Shown in pieces: positions 15,598-23,291 of a stretch of DNA of 42,076 nucleotides. The DNA lies in the NCBI GenBank assembly GCA_015657575.1, contig JACDQN010000478.1:1-42076 (forward strand), given 5' to 3'. The first letter of the stretch is position 1, and each line of letters begins with the position of its first letter. The position numbers and the translations under genes were made by a program. The notes under the pieces are model-generated. The model saw nothing but the letters and a program-made list of their open reading frames with translations. It was not told the DNA's origin and searched no databases. Source of the DNA: Sphingopyxis sp. Lineage in GTDB: Bacteria > Pseudomonadota > Alphaproteobacteria > Sphingomonadales > Sphingomonadaceae.

Positions 15598-18381
15598 CTA
15601 ATCTGGTGAGGCTCGGACTGCCATCGGACGGCCACCGACGACGGCTAGCCGACGCGCAGCGCGGATTGAGACAGTTTTGTCAGATCCTTCGAGCATTGTT
15701 ACAAGATGTTTGCGTGCATCTGCGCTTCGACCAACAAGAGCTAGCGCCGATGCAAGATCAGGCGTCGGGCAACGCGCCACACCTTCGAGGATAAGCTTTT
15801 CCAACGCGCCCTCAGGAGCGAATAACAGAATTCGCTCAGCGATTTCTCGCGCGCTATGATCAAAGCTGTGGCGACGTATTTGGTCGGTAAGGACGGCTTC
15901 AGCAGCCTCCCACGCTACAGCGTCCATGTTGCGCTCGACAAGAATGTCGATCACGCGCCAATCTGCTTCCGTTGGGGCGGCTTTGACCAATAGGCTGAGT
16001 TGCTCCAGTGCATCGCTCTCAGGATCAAGCGAATAGAGCGCGGAGAGCAACTCAGCTTGGCTCCGAAGATTAATGCCCTCTTGCGCGAGCAACGCGCGAA
16101 GCGAACTGATACCCTCAGCCGGACGGTGAGCGCCCAGCAATCGTGCGGCTTCGAGCTGTTCTGTAAAATCGAAGCCAATGCTCGCTCGCGAGGTTGGCTG
16201 GGCCGCCTGGCGTAACAACGGGAGCACTAACTCAATTTCACCGAGGTCGATAATTTTACGCACACTAAACGGGGCGACCGGCGCGCCCCCTTCAACATAA
16301 TCGCGAATGATCAGATCGCGTAGGACCTGCAAATTTTGTTCCTCGGAAACGGCCTTATAAAGTTGCGTTGCGGCCTCAAGTCGTTCCCAGCTATCCGGCG
16401 CTTCGTCGATTATCCGACGGAAGCAAGCAAGCGCCACCTCGCGCGCTCCATGTTCGAACAGGATTTGGGCTGCGGAAACTTGCGTTGAGGGATCGCCGTC
16501 TTCCTCTGCGACAACTGACAGCAGAGTTGAGTGGACGTCGCCGAAACAGCCCGCTTTCGCCACGGCGGAGGCAGCAGGAAGCATGCAATAGCTGAAGTAA
16601 TTGTTCCGAATTGTGTGCTTAAGGCGGTTCAGAAACACGGGACGGCGGCTTGCCAATCGCGGAAGGAGATCTTCTTCCGCTGCGGTGATGTCTCCATCTT
16701 CGAGTTTGCTGATGAGACCTGAAAGTGCGTGGTCGAAAGCGCGATCAGGGACATTTGGTAATTGAAGCGCGAGGTGAAGCATCGCATCCCGGCCTGCGCG
16801 CCCAAAATCGCCGAGTGCTTCGACTGCGCTCGCCACATCTTCCCCATTTTCTGACCAGCGAACTATTAGTTGTTCAACGCTCGCCCAACCGATCTGGTTC
16901 GGGTCGCGACGAGCCCAAACCTCGCGATCAGGGACCTCAGTTCTTGCCATGTTTTCCGCAAAAATGTGCCGGTCGATTAGTCGATGTAAAAACTGATACG
17001 CACCATTGGGGATTAGTTTGAGAAGCCCAGTGCCTCGCAGCGCCTTATCGACATCTCGCCGCATTCGCAGCGTCGCAGCAGAATCTGACAACGAAGCACA
17101 GGTTTTGCGTCGGGAGATAACGAGTTCATGGACATTAATGTCTGGCGTAGCCGCGACCAAAGAAAGTAATTCGGCAATTGCGGCTCGCCGCTCGGTCGAG
17201 CCACGCGCGACAGTCTCAATTCCTCGTTCAATGAAGGCTTCAACGAGAGCAAATGGCTCGCTTGGAAGCTGCGGGCTCTCAGAAACAAGCGTCGCTGACA
17301 TAGCAACGAAAAATGGATTGCGAGCAATTTCCCGGTAATCGGGCAGCGCCAGTAGACGTGTTAAAGCCTTCCGCTGAGCACCTGTTTTCAAATAGCGTTC
17401 AATAAGTCGAGATGCGTCAGTGAGTGGCTCGACCCGCCAAGCTTTGAAGCCCTTCTCGGGTACGGGAATTGAATCCGGCCGTGCAAAAAGAATGAAGCGA
17501 AAGCTCTCTGCTTCACGCTCCTGAAGCGCAACAACCGCATGATAAACTGAAAGCCGCTGATCTGGATCATCAATCTCATCGAAGCCATCTATCAGAACGG
17601 TCCAAACTCGGTGCCCGTGCGTTGTATGAGGATCGAAAAAGGTGTCGGCCAACGGAGCAATGTGACGTAATCCTAGTTGATTAGTCACTGAACGTTGAAG
17701 CGCCGCAGCCCAGCTACCATCTGTGAGACCTGCGGCTTGCACATAAACGGGTAGCCTATGTTGATCGAGCGCCGTCGCATTTTCATTCTGTAGAATGGTT
17801 AGTGCAAGCGTTCCGGCCATGAATCTCGCGAGCGAGGATTTCCCACTACCTGCATCCCCAAATACGACGTGGCTTCCTTCGTCAGGGAGCGCGTGTTGCC
17901 CGGTCTTTCGATCAGCGCGGGGAGTGTTCTCGTCACCAGATAGTTGAACAAGCGTTGGCGCAACATAAACATCACGCAGCCGATGACCTCCGGGGACAAG
18001 GTCTGCGATTGGTAAATCGTTACAGGCGTCGGCCAGTGCAAGGAGGTAATCTCGTCGTTCAAGGAGAGCCTCAAGAGACTCCTTGAGGAAGGGGTTCGCA
18101 CTCAGAAAACGGCGGTGTGCTGCCTCACGCTCCGCGGGAGTCTGGGCGTCTTTAAGGTCTGCATCGAGTTGCTTCTTCGCTTTCGCTCGACTCATGCGAT
18201 TGCGGATAGCACGGTGAACTGCGCCTGCTGTCTTAAGACCTAAACCAGTAATTCCGGCAGAGGTCTTTTGGGTCAGCTCGCTACCAACCTCTTCGATGAT
18301 GTCTCCGCCCGCATCCCGCACGGAGTCGAGATAGGGGCGAAGTCTTGAGAGGAGATCGTCGCCGATATCTGATTCAGTCAT
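15598..18381 (-). CDS. NACHT-domain STAND NTPase, N-terminal and NTPase part
   Basis: About 927 residues from the ATG at 18381 (a TTG at 18417 is the longest option; neither has a strong ribosome-binding site). Residues 1-140 are a helical N-terminal region without a recognised effector domain; a Gly/Ala-rich segment (AGITGLGLKTAGAV) could be amphipathic. The NACHT core follows: Walker A GDAGSGKSS near 175-183, Walker B LIDGFDE near 263-269, a sensor-like FILFARPDS, and the winged-helix motif FLHRLIDRHIFAENMA. Helical repeats then begin. The family includes bacterial antiphage NTPases (Avs and bNACHT types), which oligomerise on sensing a phage component. The stop at 15598 is probably created by a frameshift. 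Low GC and location in an island indicate transfer. Confidence 0.85.
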   Translation of the reverse strand: MTESDIGDDLLSRLRPYLDSVRDAGGDIIEEVGSELTQKTSAGITGLGLKTAGAVHRAIRNRMSRAKAKKQLDADLKDAQTPAEREAAHRRFLSANPFLKESLEALLERRDYLLALADACNDLPIADLVPGGHRLRDVYVAPTLVQLSGDENTPRADRKTGQHALPDEGSHVVFGDAGSGKSSLARFMAGTLALTILQNENATALDQHRLPVYVQAAGLTDGSWAAALQRSVTNQLGLRHIAPLADTFFDPHTTHGHRVWTVLIDGFDEIDDPDQRLSVYHAVVALQEREAESFRFILFARPDSIPVPEKGFKAWRVEPLTDASRLIERYLKTGAQRKALTRLLALPDYREIARNPFFVAMSATLVSESPQLPSEPFALVEAFIERGIETVARGSTERRAAIAELLSLVAATPDINVHELVISRRKTCASLSDSAATLRMRRDVDKALRGTGLLKLIPNGAYQFLHRLIDRHIFAENMARTEVPDREVWARRDPNQIGWASVEQLIVRWSENGEDVASAVEALGDFGRAGRDAMLHLALQLPNVPDRAFDHALSGLISKLEDGDITAAEEDLLPRLASRRPVFLNRLKHTIRNNYFSYCMLPAASAVAKAGCFGDVHSTLLSVVAEEDGDPSTQVSAAQILFEHGAREVALACFRRIIDEAPDSWERLEAATQLYKAVSEEQNLQVLRDLIIRDYVEGGAPVAPFSVRKIIDLGEIELVLPLLRQAAQPTSRASIGFDFTEQLEAARLLGAHRPAEGISSLRALLAQEGINLRSQAELLSALYSLDPESDALEQLSLLVKAAPTEADWRVIDILVERNMDAVAWEAAEAVLTDQIRRHSFDHSAREIAERILLFAPEGALEKLILEGVARCPTPDLASALALVGRSADARKHLVTMLEGSDKTVSIRAARRLAVVGGRPMAVRASPD

Positions 18382-18419
18382 CAGAGCAGCATAAGCTAAC
18401 TCCACGCCTTGGCTCAATC

Positions 18420-18431
18420 TTTGCGCGCAAA
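18420..18431. promoter_or_regulatory. Perfect palindrome upstream of the NACHT gene
   Basis: TTTGCGCGCAAA is a perfect 12-base palindrome 39 bases upstream of the ATG at 18381, in the likely promoter/leader of the NACHT gene. An AAAAT-rich -10-like box (TAAAAT on the minus strand) lies about 30 bases further upstream. It is a plausible operator; no binding protein can be assigned. Confidence 0.35.
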
Positions 18432-18794
18432 AAGTGAGCTAACGCCGATTTTACGCTCGATGAGTGTCGCCGATAGTCGCGAATTTCGCACTGCCGTACA
18501 ATAGCTCTTTGAAATCCTGTGATAAGTTATTCGACCGTATGGCAGGCGGCCGCACCTGCCATACATGCAGACGGCTTGAATCCAACCATCGCGGGCCCAA
18601 AGCTGGCACGCCTTTTATCTTGCCCTCACAAATCCCATCATTTGTCACGCGCGGTTCACACACTGGCCCCATGCTTAGATGCCCGATCCGGGTAGGGTAG
18701 CGGCAGGTCGTCCGCCCGGCTTACGGTGACTTCGGAACACCAGTCTCGAAATGAGCTGACCGCCGCACCCTTTTCGAACGATCGGGAGGCGCGC
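18432..18794. other. Intergenic stretch between the NACHT gene and the IS110-type transposase
   Basis: About 360 bases with no credible gene on either strand. The left part is AT-rich and should contain the NACHT promoter; the right part should contain the left end of the IS110-family element. IS110 elements usually lack clear terminal inverted repeats, and I could not fix the element's end. Confidence 0.5.
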
Positions 18795-19929
18795 ATGAAA
18801 CTTTGGGTTGGTCTCGACGTAGCGCAGAAACAGACTCAAGTTTGTGCAATCGACAGTGACGGACAGGTTCACATCGAATGTTTGGTTGCGACGAACGCCG
18901 ATGACGTTGCAGCCGCGACCCTCATTCTTCCAGATGCGAAGGTGCAGCGGATCGTACTTGAGGCAGGGCTAGGAAGGCGTTTGGCTTTGGAGCTTCGAGC
19001 AAGAGGCTTCGAGGTAGAAGTCATGACACGAGGAAAGCAGAGAAAATTTACTCGCGATCCGCCTCCACAAAAGCGACAAGAACGACGCCCGCGGCTTGGC
19101 TGAACTGGCGCTGATAGGCATCGGCGAGATACGCGATGTCCACGTCAAATCGCTAGAGTGTCAACGCTTGCGCGCTGAACTCGTTTTGCGAAACCAGGTC
19201 GTCAAGCAAAGAGCATCCCTTCAGGCGGCAATACGATCGCTGCTAGTAGATAATGGCATCGTCATTAAACTCCCAAGGGGTGCAAAGATGCGCGGCGTGA
19301 TCGAAGAAGCCCTTGATGCCGTAAATGATCGGGAAGGAGACCATTTGCGCGACAGAGTCATTCCGCTCCTCGATCTTTGGGATGGGATGCGGAGATATGT
19401 CGAAGCCTCCGATCGCCGCCTCAAGTCAATTGCTCTCGCTAGCCCTATTATGTCGAGGTTTATGGGTGTCCCCGGCGTCGGCTTCATCTGCGCGATCTCA
19501 TTTTACACTGCAATTGACGACCCGGATCGCTTCAAGAGGGCATCGGACGTTGGCCCATATCTCGGCATGGTGCCGGCTGTGACGCAATCTGGTTCCACCA
19601 TCCGTCGCACACGAATAACGAAAGCGGGAAGCAGGCTCACAAGATCACATCTTGTCCTCGCCGCAAGAGTCCTTGTCGCCAAGATCCGAGGGGAATCTGC
19701 ATTGGTAGATTGGAGCAGGACCCTCACCGCCCGGATAGGTTACCCACGGGCGAAAGTTGCAATAGGACGGAAAATTGCGGTTCTTCTTCTGGCCATGTGG
19801 AAGTCAGGAGAGCCGTTCGCTGCCTATCCCATGAAACCACAGCTCCCACGGGAGACAGCAGGCTTGGACACCGGCCACATGTCCGGAGCGTCGACTCAGA
19901 ATCAGGAGGCGGTGCCAAGCCTGCTGTAG
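18795..19929 (+). pseudogene. IS110-family (DEDD) transposase with an apparent frameshift
   Basis: The first frame starts at ATG 18795 after a GGGAGG site and reads MKLWVGLDVAQKQTQVCAID, the RuvC-like N-terminal domain. Near 19048-19053 it loses frame, so that the expected LHKSDKNDARGLAELALIG motif, with a catalytic Asp, is found in the next frame. That frame continues through FMGVPGVGFICAISFYTAID and a Transposase_20 domain with GPYLGMVPAVTQSG to the stop at 19929. One extra base in AAAATTTACTC explains it. IS110 transposases are single-frame proteins of ~340-380 residues, so this copy is inactive as written. Confidence 0.85.
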
Positions 19930-19950
19930 CTGCGCCCGGAACCGAACAGG

Positions 19951-20127
19951 CTACTTGAGCAGCCCCATATCGCGCTGTTGTTTTTCAAGGCGCTCAACCT
20001 CTCGCTCAACCACGTCGCGAATGAAGGCGGCGCGACGTTGCTTGCCCGCGAGGGCATCTATTCGTTCTCCCAATCCTTCCGGAAGACGAACGACGGTCGA
20101 TTTCACCTTGAGAGGAGGCCTTCCCAT
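19951..20127 (-). CDS. Small ribbon-helix-helix (Arc/CopG-like) protein
   Basis: A 58-residue frame, too short for a 60-residue cut-off. It starts at ATG 20127 with GAGG directly upstream. It reads MGRPPLKVKSTVVRLPEG, then a helix LGERIDALAGKQ and a second helix RRAAFIRDVVEREVERLEKQ, ending GLLK. A strand with alternating residues (TVVRLP) followed by two helices with an AAFIRD turn is the ribbon-helix-helix DNA-binding plan used by antitoxins and plasmid/element repressors. It is divergent from the small operon at 20251, and two near-identical palindromes lie in the gap. No toxin-like gene is adjacent, so I favour a repressor of the element. Confidence 0.75.
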   Translation of the reverse strand: MGRPPLKVKSTVVRLPEGLGERIDALAGKQRRAAFIRDVVEREVERLEKQQRDMGLLK

Positions 20128-20176
20128 AGCCTCGACCTAACCAGCCCAACCATACGCGCAATCACAACCCTCATAT

Positions 20177-20228
20177 CCGATATCGCTTATTGCGGAGTTG
20201 GCAGACTGTGATGTATAACCGATATCGG
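20177..20228. promoter_or_regulatory. Twin palindromic operator candidates and promoter between the RHH gene and the small operon
   Basis: CCGATATCGC (20177-20186) and CCGATATCGG (20219-20228, a perfect palindrome) share nine bases and have centres 42 bases apart, about four helical turns. Between them, TTGCGG and TATAAC with an 18-base spacer form a plausible rightward promoter for the gene at 20251, and the second palindrome abuts its -10 box. This is what an autoregulated ribbon-helix-helix repressor would be expected to bind. Confidence 0.55.
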
Positions 20229-20250
20229 TAATAATGGATGGAGCGAAACG

Positions 20251-20826
20251 GTGACCTCAAAAATCGGCGTCGCGGCCCCTCGCCTTTCGAGGCGGGAAGC
20301 AATGGCTGCCTCCCTATTGCTTTCCGGGGCGAATCCTCGTGCTTTTTCTATGTTTCCGGTCAGCGAAACTCCATTAGCAGCGTGCCGCTCCAGCAAAGGA
20401 AGGGCATTAAGTCGTTTCCGATATTGCAACGCCGAGAGCTTCTTTCTGGCGATTGAGGAACAGCTTTTCTCCGATACGAGCGACCTCCTCTATCAAACCG
20501 GCATCGTGGCGCAGTTGGCGCTCATCTCGCATCTGCTGGACGTCGGTTTCGACGACAGATGGTGCGCCCGACATATCGGTCTGCATATCGGCAAGGCACT
20601 GGCATATGCTAACGCGACCGGTCTCAACTATCAGTCCGCCGCGCTCGAACGGTTGGCTCCGGTGCTTTCGCCCTACAGCGTCTGGCGCAATCCGGACTTC
20701 GACGGATCGCGGCCCCCGGTCCCCAAGTCGCTGCCGCACATTCCAGCCCTTCTCCGCGAATTGCTCGATCATGTGCGAGGGGTGACGGGACACCCGCGCC
20801 CACGGCGGAGGAAGGGTCATGACTGA
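20251..20826 (+). CDS. Hypothetical protein, first gene of the element's small operon
   Basis: A 191-residue protein starting at GTG 20251 with GGAG eight bases upstream. I do not recognise a family. The N-terminus is basic (KIGVAAPRLSRREA); the middle is helical with several Cys, Trp and His residues (FDDRWCARHIGLHIGKALAY); the C-terminus is basic (RPRRRKGHD). Its stop overlaps the ATG of the following sigma-like gene, so the two are translationally coupled. Location beside the recombinase suggests a role in the element's own maintenance rather than in host metabolism. Confidence 0.6.
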   Translation: MTSKIGVAAPRLSRREAMAASLLLSGANPRAFSMFPVSETPLAACRSSKGRALSRFRYCNAESFFLAIEEQLFSDTSDLLYQTGIVAQLALISHLLDVGFDDRWCARHIGLHIGKALAYANATGLNYQSAALERLAPVLSPYSVWRNPDFDGSRPPVPKSLPHIPALLRELLDHVRGVTGHPRPRRRKGHD

Positions 20827-21124
20827 CGACAACCTCGCTGCCCGCTTCGCACGCACGATCCGAGATCTGCTCGTTCCGCCGCCTGTCGTTCCCAACTTCG
20901 ACGAAGCTCCCGATCCAGAAATAGCGCGGATTGAATGGGCGATTGCCCGGTTGCCGAAGCGAACGCGCGATGTGTTCCTGATGCACCGCTTCGACGACCT
21001 TCCATACGACCGCATCGCCCACCGCCTCGGCATCAGCGTAAAGACGGTCGAGCGGGAAATTTTCAAGGTGCTATGCGCTATCCGCGAGGCGCGAGAAGAT
21101 CATGCCCGCGAGCAATCCAAATAG
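20819..21124 (+). CDS. Sigma-70 region 4-only helix-turn-helix protein
   Basis: A 101-residue protein. Residues ~40-92 read as a sigma-70 region 4 (Sigma70_r4 type): IARLPKRTRDVFLMHRFDDL, then PYDRIAHRLGISVKTVEREI. There is no region 2, so it cannot act as a normal sigma factor; it could instead contact the -35 element or the RNA polymerase beta flap, or act as a plain DNA-binding regulator. The ATG follows GGAGGAAGGGTC and overlaps the preceding gene by eight bases. Similar short proteins occur on mobile elements of alphaproteobacteria. Confidence 0.75.
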   Translation: MTDDNLAARFARTIRDLLVPPPVVPNFDEAPDPEIARIEWAIARLPKRTRDVFLMHRFDDLPYDRIAHRLGISVKTVEREIFKVLCAIREAREDHAREQSK

Positions 21125-21244
21125 CCGTCTGCGAAGCGCGCGGATGCCGGTGATTCGCAGTGAGAGGCCCGACTGGCGCTCACAATCGGCCCCAGCGCCG
21201 GACTCCGATCTTTCCTGTTTATTCTTTTTCGTCGCCATTTATGG

Positions 21245-21532
21245 ATGCGCGCCACAAAAGCGGCGATTATTGTTCCATTGCGCGAGTTACCGCGCGACGC
21301 TTGCAGCGTGGCCTGCCCCTCCCCCGAGCGAGCGCCTAGCGCATCGGAGCAGCTTGAAGCGCTGCTCGGCAAGCCGTGGCCCTTTCCGGGCCGCCCTCCC
21401 AAGCATGACCTCTCGACTTGGCGCGTCACCGATGATTGGCCCGATCCCGTTCCGGTCACGCTTGCCGAAGTCGAAGTGTTCGAACGCTGGTTTGGCGACC
21501 TGTTCGACGAGTTCTTTTCCCCGCCCCTCTAA
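21245..21532 (+). CDS. Hypothetical protein upstream of the recombinase
   Basis: A 95-residue frame ending 21 bases before the recombinase start. The C-terminal half is acidic and aromatic (VEVFERWFGDLFDEFF), with a conserved-looking PWPFPGRPP segment in the middle. I recognise no family. The start is uncertain: the ATG at 21245 has no obvious ribosome-binding site, and the 120 bases before it contain no other clear gene. Codon pattern favours this frame over the longer overlapping one beginning at 21102. Confidence 0.5.
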   Translation: MRATKAAIIVPLRELPRDACSVACPSPERAPSASEQLEALLGKPWPFPGRPPKHDLSTWRVTDDWPDPVPVTLAEVEVFERWFGDLFDEFFSPPL

Positions 21533-21553
21533 GCTGACCTTACGGAGACTGCC

Positions 21554-23209
21554 ATGACCGCGCCGCAGACCATCACGGGGGCGCGGGCGGCCCTCTACCT
21601 TCGTGTTTCGACCGCGAGGCAGGCCGAGCATGACGTGTCGATCCCGGACCAGCGGCGACAGGGCGAAGGTTGGTGCGCAGCGCGCGGGCTCAAGGTCGTG
21701 GACACCTATGTTGAATCTGGCGCCTCGGCGACCAATGACCGCCGCCCGGAGTTCCAGAGGCTGATTGAGGCCGGGACCTCGAAACCGGCGCCGTTCGACC
21801 TCGTTGTCGTTCACAGCTTCTCTCGCTTCTTCCGCGATCATTTTGAGCTTGAGTTCTATATCCGCAAGCTCGCCAAGAATGGCGTGAAGCTCGTCTCCAT
21901 CACGCAGGAAATGGGCGACGATCCCATGCACGTCATGATGCGGCAGATCATGGCGTTGTTCGACGAATATCAGTCGAAAGAGACCGCCAAGCATGTTCTG
22001 CGGGCGATGCGCGAGAATGCACGGCAAGGCTTCTGGAATGGATCGCTCCCGCCGATAGGCTATCGCGTCGTCGCAGCCGAGCAGCGCGGGGCGAAGGTCA
22101 AGAAGCGGTTGGAGATAGACCCCTTCCATGCCGAGACCGTGCGAACCATTTTCCGGCTCGCTCTGGAAGGCGATGGCGTATCGGGTTCGATGGGCGTCAA
22201 GGCTATCGCGGCTTGGCTCAACGAGAGGTCCATTCTCACTCGCGATGGCGGGCGCTGGGGCCTCGGCGCTGTCCACCAGATACTGACGCGCACAACCTAT
22301 ACCGGGCGCCACGAGTTCAATCGCCGGGGCAAGGACAGAAAGCTCAAGCCGAAGTCTGAGGCCGTCGTGGTCGATGTTCCCCCGATCATCGATCAGGAGA
22401 CCTATGAGGCGGTTCAGGCGCGCTTGCAGGCTCGAAACCCGAAGAAGGTGCCGCCCCGCGTCATAAGCGGCCCCACGCTGCTTACCGGCCTCATTCATTG
22501 CGCGAAGTGCGGTGGCGCGATGACCATCCGCACCGGCAAAGGTGGACAGTATCGTTACTACGCCTGCTCGACCAAGGCACGGCAGGGGGCAACCGCCTGC
22601 GCTGGCATGACCGTGCCAATGGAGAAGCTGGACGATCTGGTCGCAAAGCATCTGGAGGACAGGCTTCTCCAACCCGACCGACTGGAAGCCATCCTTTCTG
22701 CTGTGCTGGATCGGCGACAGGAACAGACGTCGCGCAAGCGCGCCCATGTGGCCGATCTTAACAAGCGAGCCACCGAGACCGATCTGCGGCTAAAGCGGCT
22801 CTTCGATGCTATCGAGAACGGCATTGCCGACGTGAACGATCCTGACCTCAAAGAGCGTATCGCGACCCTCAAGGCAACACGCGATCAGGCAAAGGCCGAT
22901 GCGGAGCGCGTAACGGCCTCGCTCGGCGCTGCGGGCCAACGCGCGGTCGCACCTGACATGCTGGCTAAGTTCGCCACCGCTGTGCGTCAGAGGGTACGAA
23001 TCGAGGGAGGCGGCTATCGCCGCGATCATGTCCGCGCGCTCGCACAGCGGGTCGAGGTCGATGTCGGAGAGGTTCGGATTCTCGGCTCGAAAAGCAATCT
23101 GCTGCAAGCGTTGATCGCGGGAGCCACCGAAACAAAGCCGGCCGCGGTGCCCAGTTTTGTTCCGAAGTGGTGCGCCCAACAGGATTCGAACCTGTGGCCT
23201 TCGGATTAG
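21554..23209 (+). CDS. Large serine recombinase (integrase) of the element
   Basis: A 551-residue recombinase. The N-terminal resolvase domain has catalytic Ser19 in LYLRVSTARQ, the arginine motif around SRFFRDHFELEFY, and MALFDEYQSKETAKHV; then a recombinase domain, and a zinc ribbon near residues 314-350 (HCAKCGGAMTIRTG … YYACSTK … ACAG); and a coiled-coil region (KRATETDLRLKRLFDAIENG). It cuts and rejoins DNA at attachment sites through a Ser-DNA bond. It starts at ATG 21554 after GGAG. The last ~14 residues (CAQQDSNLWPSD) are translated from the antisense of the adjacent tRNA, so the present C-terminus was probably set by integration. Confidence 0.93.
   Translation: MTAPQTITGARAALYLRVSTARQAEHDVSIPDQRRQGEGWCAARGLKVVDTYVESGASATNDRRPEFQRLIEAGTSKPAPFDLVVVHSFSRFFRDHFELEFYIRKLAKNGVKLVSITQEMGDDPMHVMMRQIMALFDEYQSKETAKHVLRAMRENARQGFWNGSLPPIGYRVVAAEQRGAKVKKRLEIDPFHAETVRTIFRLALEGDGVSGSMGVKAIAAWLNERSILTRDGGRWGLGAVHQILTRTTYTGRHEFNRRGKDRKLKPKSEAVVVDVPPIIDQETYEAVQARLQARNPKKVPPRVISGPTLLTGLIHCAKCGGAMTIRTGKGGQYRYYACSTKARQGATACAGMTVPMEKLDDLVAKHLEDRLLQPDRLEAILSAVLDRRQEQTSRKRAHVADLNKRATETDLRLKRLFDAIENGIADVNDPDLKERIATLKATRDQAKADAERVTASLGAAGQRAVAPDMLAKFATAVRQRVRIEGGGYRRDHVRALAQRVEVDVGEVRILGSKSNLLQALIAGATETKPAAVPSFVPKWCAQQDSNLWPSD
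23168..23176. repeat. Candidate attachment-site repeat, right copy (attR), inside tRNA-Arg
   Basis: TGGTGCGCC, the complement of the tRNA's final nine bases (GGCGCACCA), is identical to 13326-13334 at the other end of the island. The sequences diverge on both sides. Serine recombinases need only a short shared core, so nine bases is enough to be plausible. Confidence 0.6.
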
Positions 23210-23244
23210 GAATCCGACGCTCTATCCTGCTGAGCTATGGGCGC
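23168..23244 (-). tRNA. tRNA-Arg (anticodon CCU)
   Basis: On the minus strand it folds as a complete cloverleaf: acceptor GCGCCCA/TGGGCGC, D stem GCTC/GAGC, anticodon stem TCGGA/TCCGA with loop TTCCTAA (anticodon CCT), T stem ACAGG/CCTGT with loop TTCGAAT, discriminator A and an encoded CCA at 23168-23170. It reads AGG codons. Its 3' end is the right-hand attachment site of the island. Confidence 0.97.
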
Positions 23245-23291
23245 GCCGGCGCCCGTGTAGCGGCGCGGCGCGGGCAGCGTCAATCGGTCGA

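Larger units (their letters stand above)
13326..23176. mobile_element. Integrated serine-recombinase element in the 3' end of tRNA-Arg(CCU), carrying a NACHT NTPase
   Basis: The interval has visibly lower GC and AT-richer codon use than both flanks over much of its length. It is bounded by a 9-base direct repeat that equals the tRNA 3' end and carries, from left to right, the NACHT gene, an IS110-family transposase, a ribbon-helix-helix regulator, a three-gene small operon and a large serine recombinase adjoining the tRNA. Recombinase next to the tRNA and cargo at the far end is the standard layout of an integrated island. Boundaries are inferred from the repeat and from composition. Confidence 0.7.

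Noticed and set aside
16440-16475. TGTTCGAACAGGATTTG inside the NACHT gene as an attachment-site copy of the tRNA T-arm
   Set aside because: Similarity to the tRNA T-loop region is short, internal to a coding sequence and not at a composition boundary; the 13326 copy fits better.
19978-20211. 77-residue plus-strand frame after the IS110 transposase
   Set aside because: It is the antisense of the ribbon-helix-helix gene, lacks a ribosome-binding site and has no family resemblance.
21102-21557. The 151-residue plus-strand frame overlapping the start of the recombinase
   Set aside because: Its composition is Ser/Arg/Pro-rich like an out-of-frame shadow; the frame at 21245-21532 has a more protein-like sequence and ends before the recombinase.
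13326-23176. A CRISPR array or toxin-antitoxin pair in the island
   Set aside because: No regularly spaced direct repeats are visible, and no toxin-like frame adjoins the ribbon-helix-helix gene.
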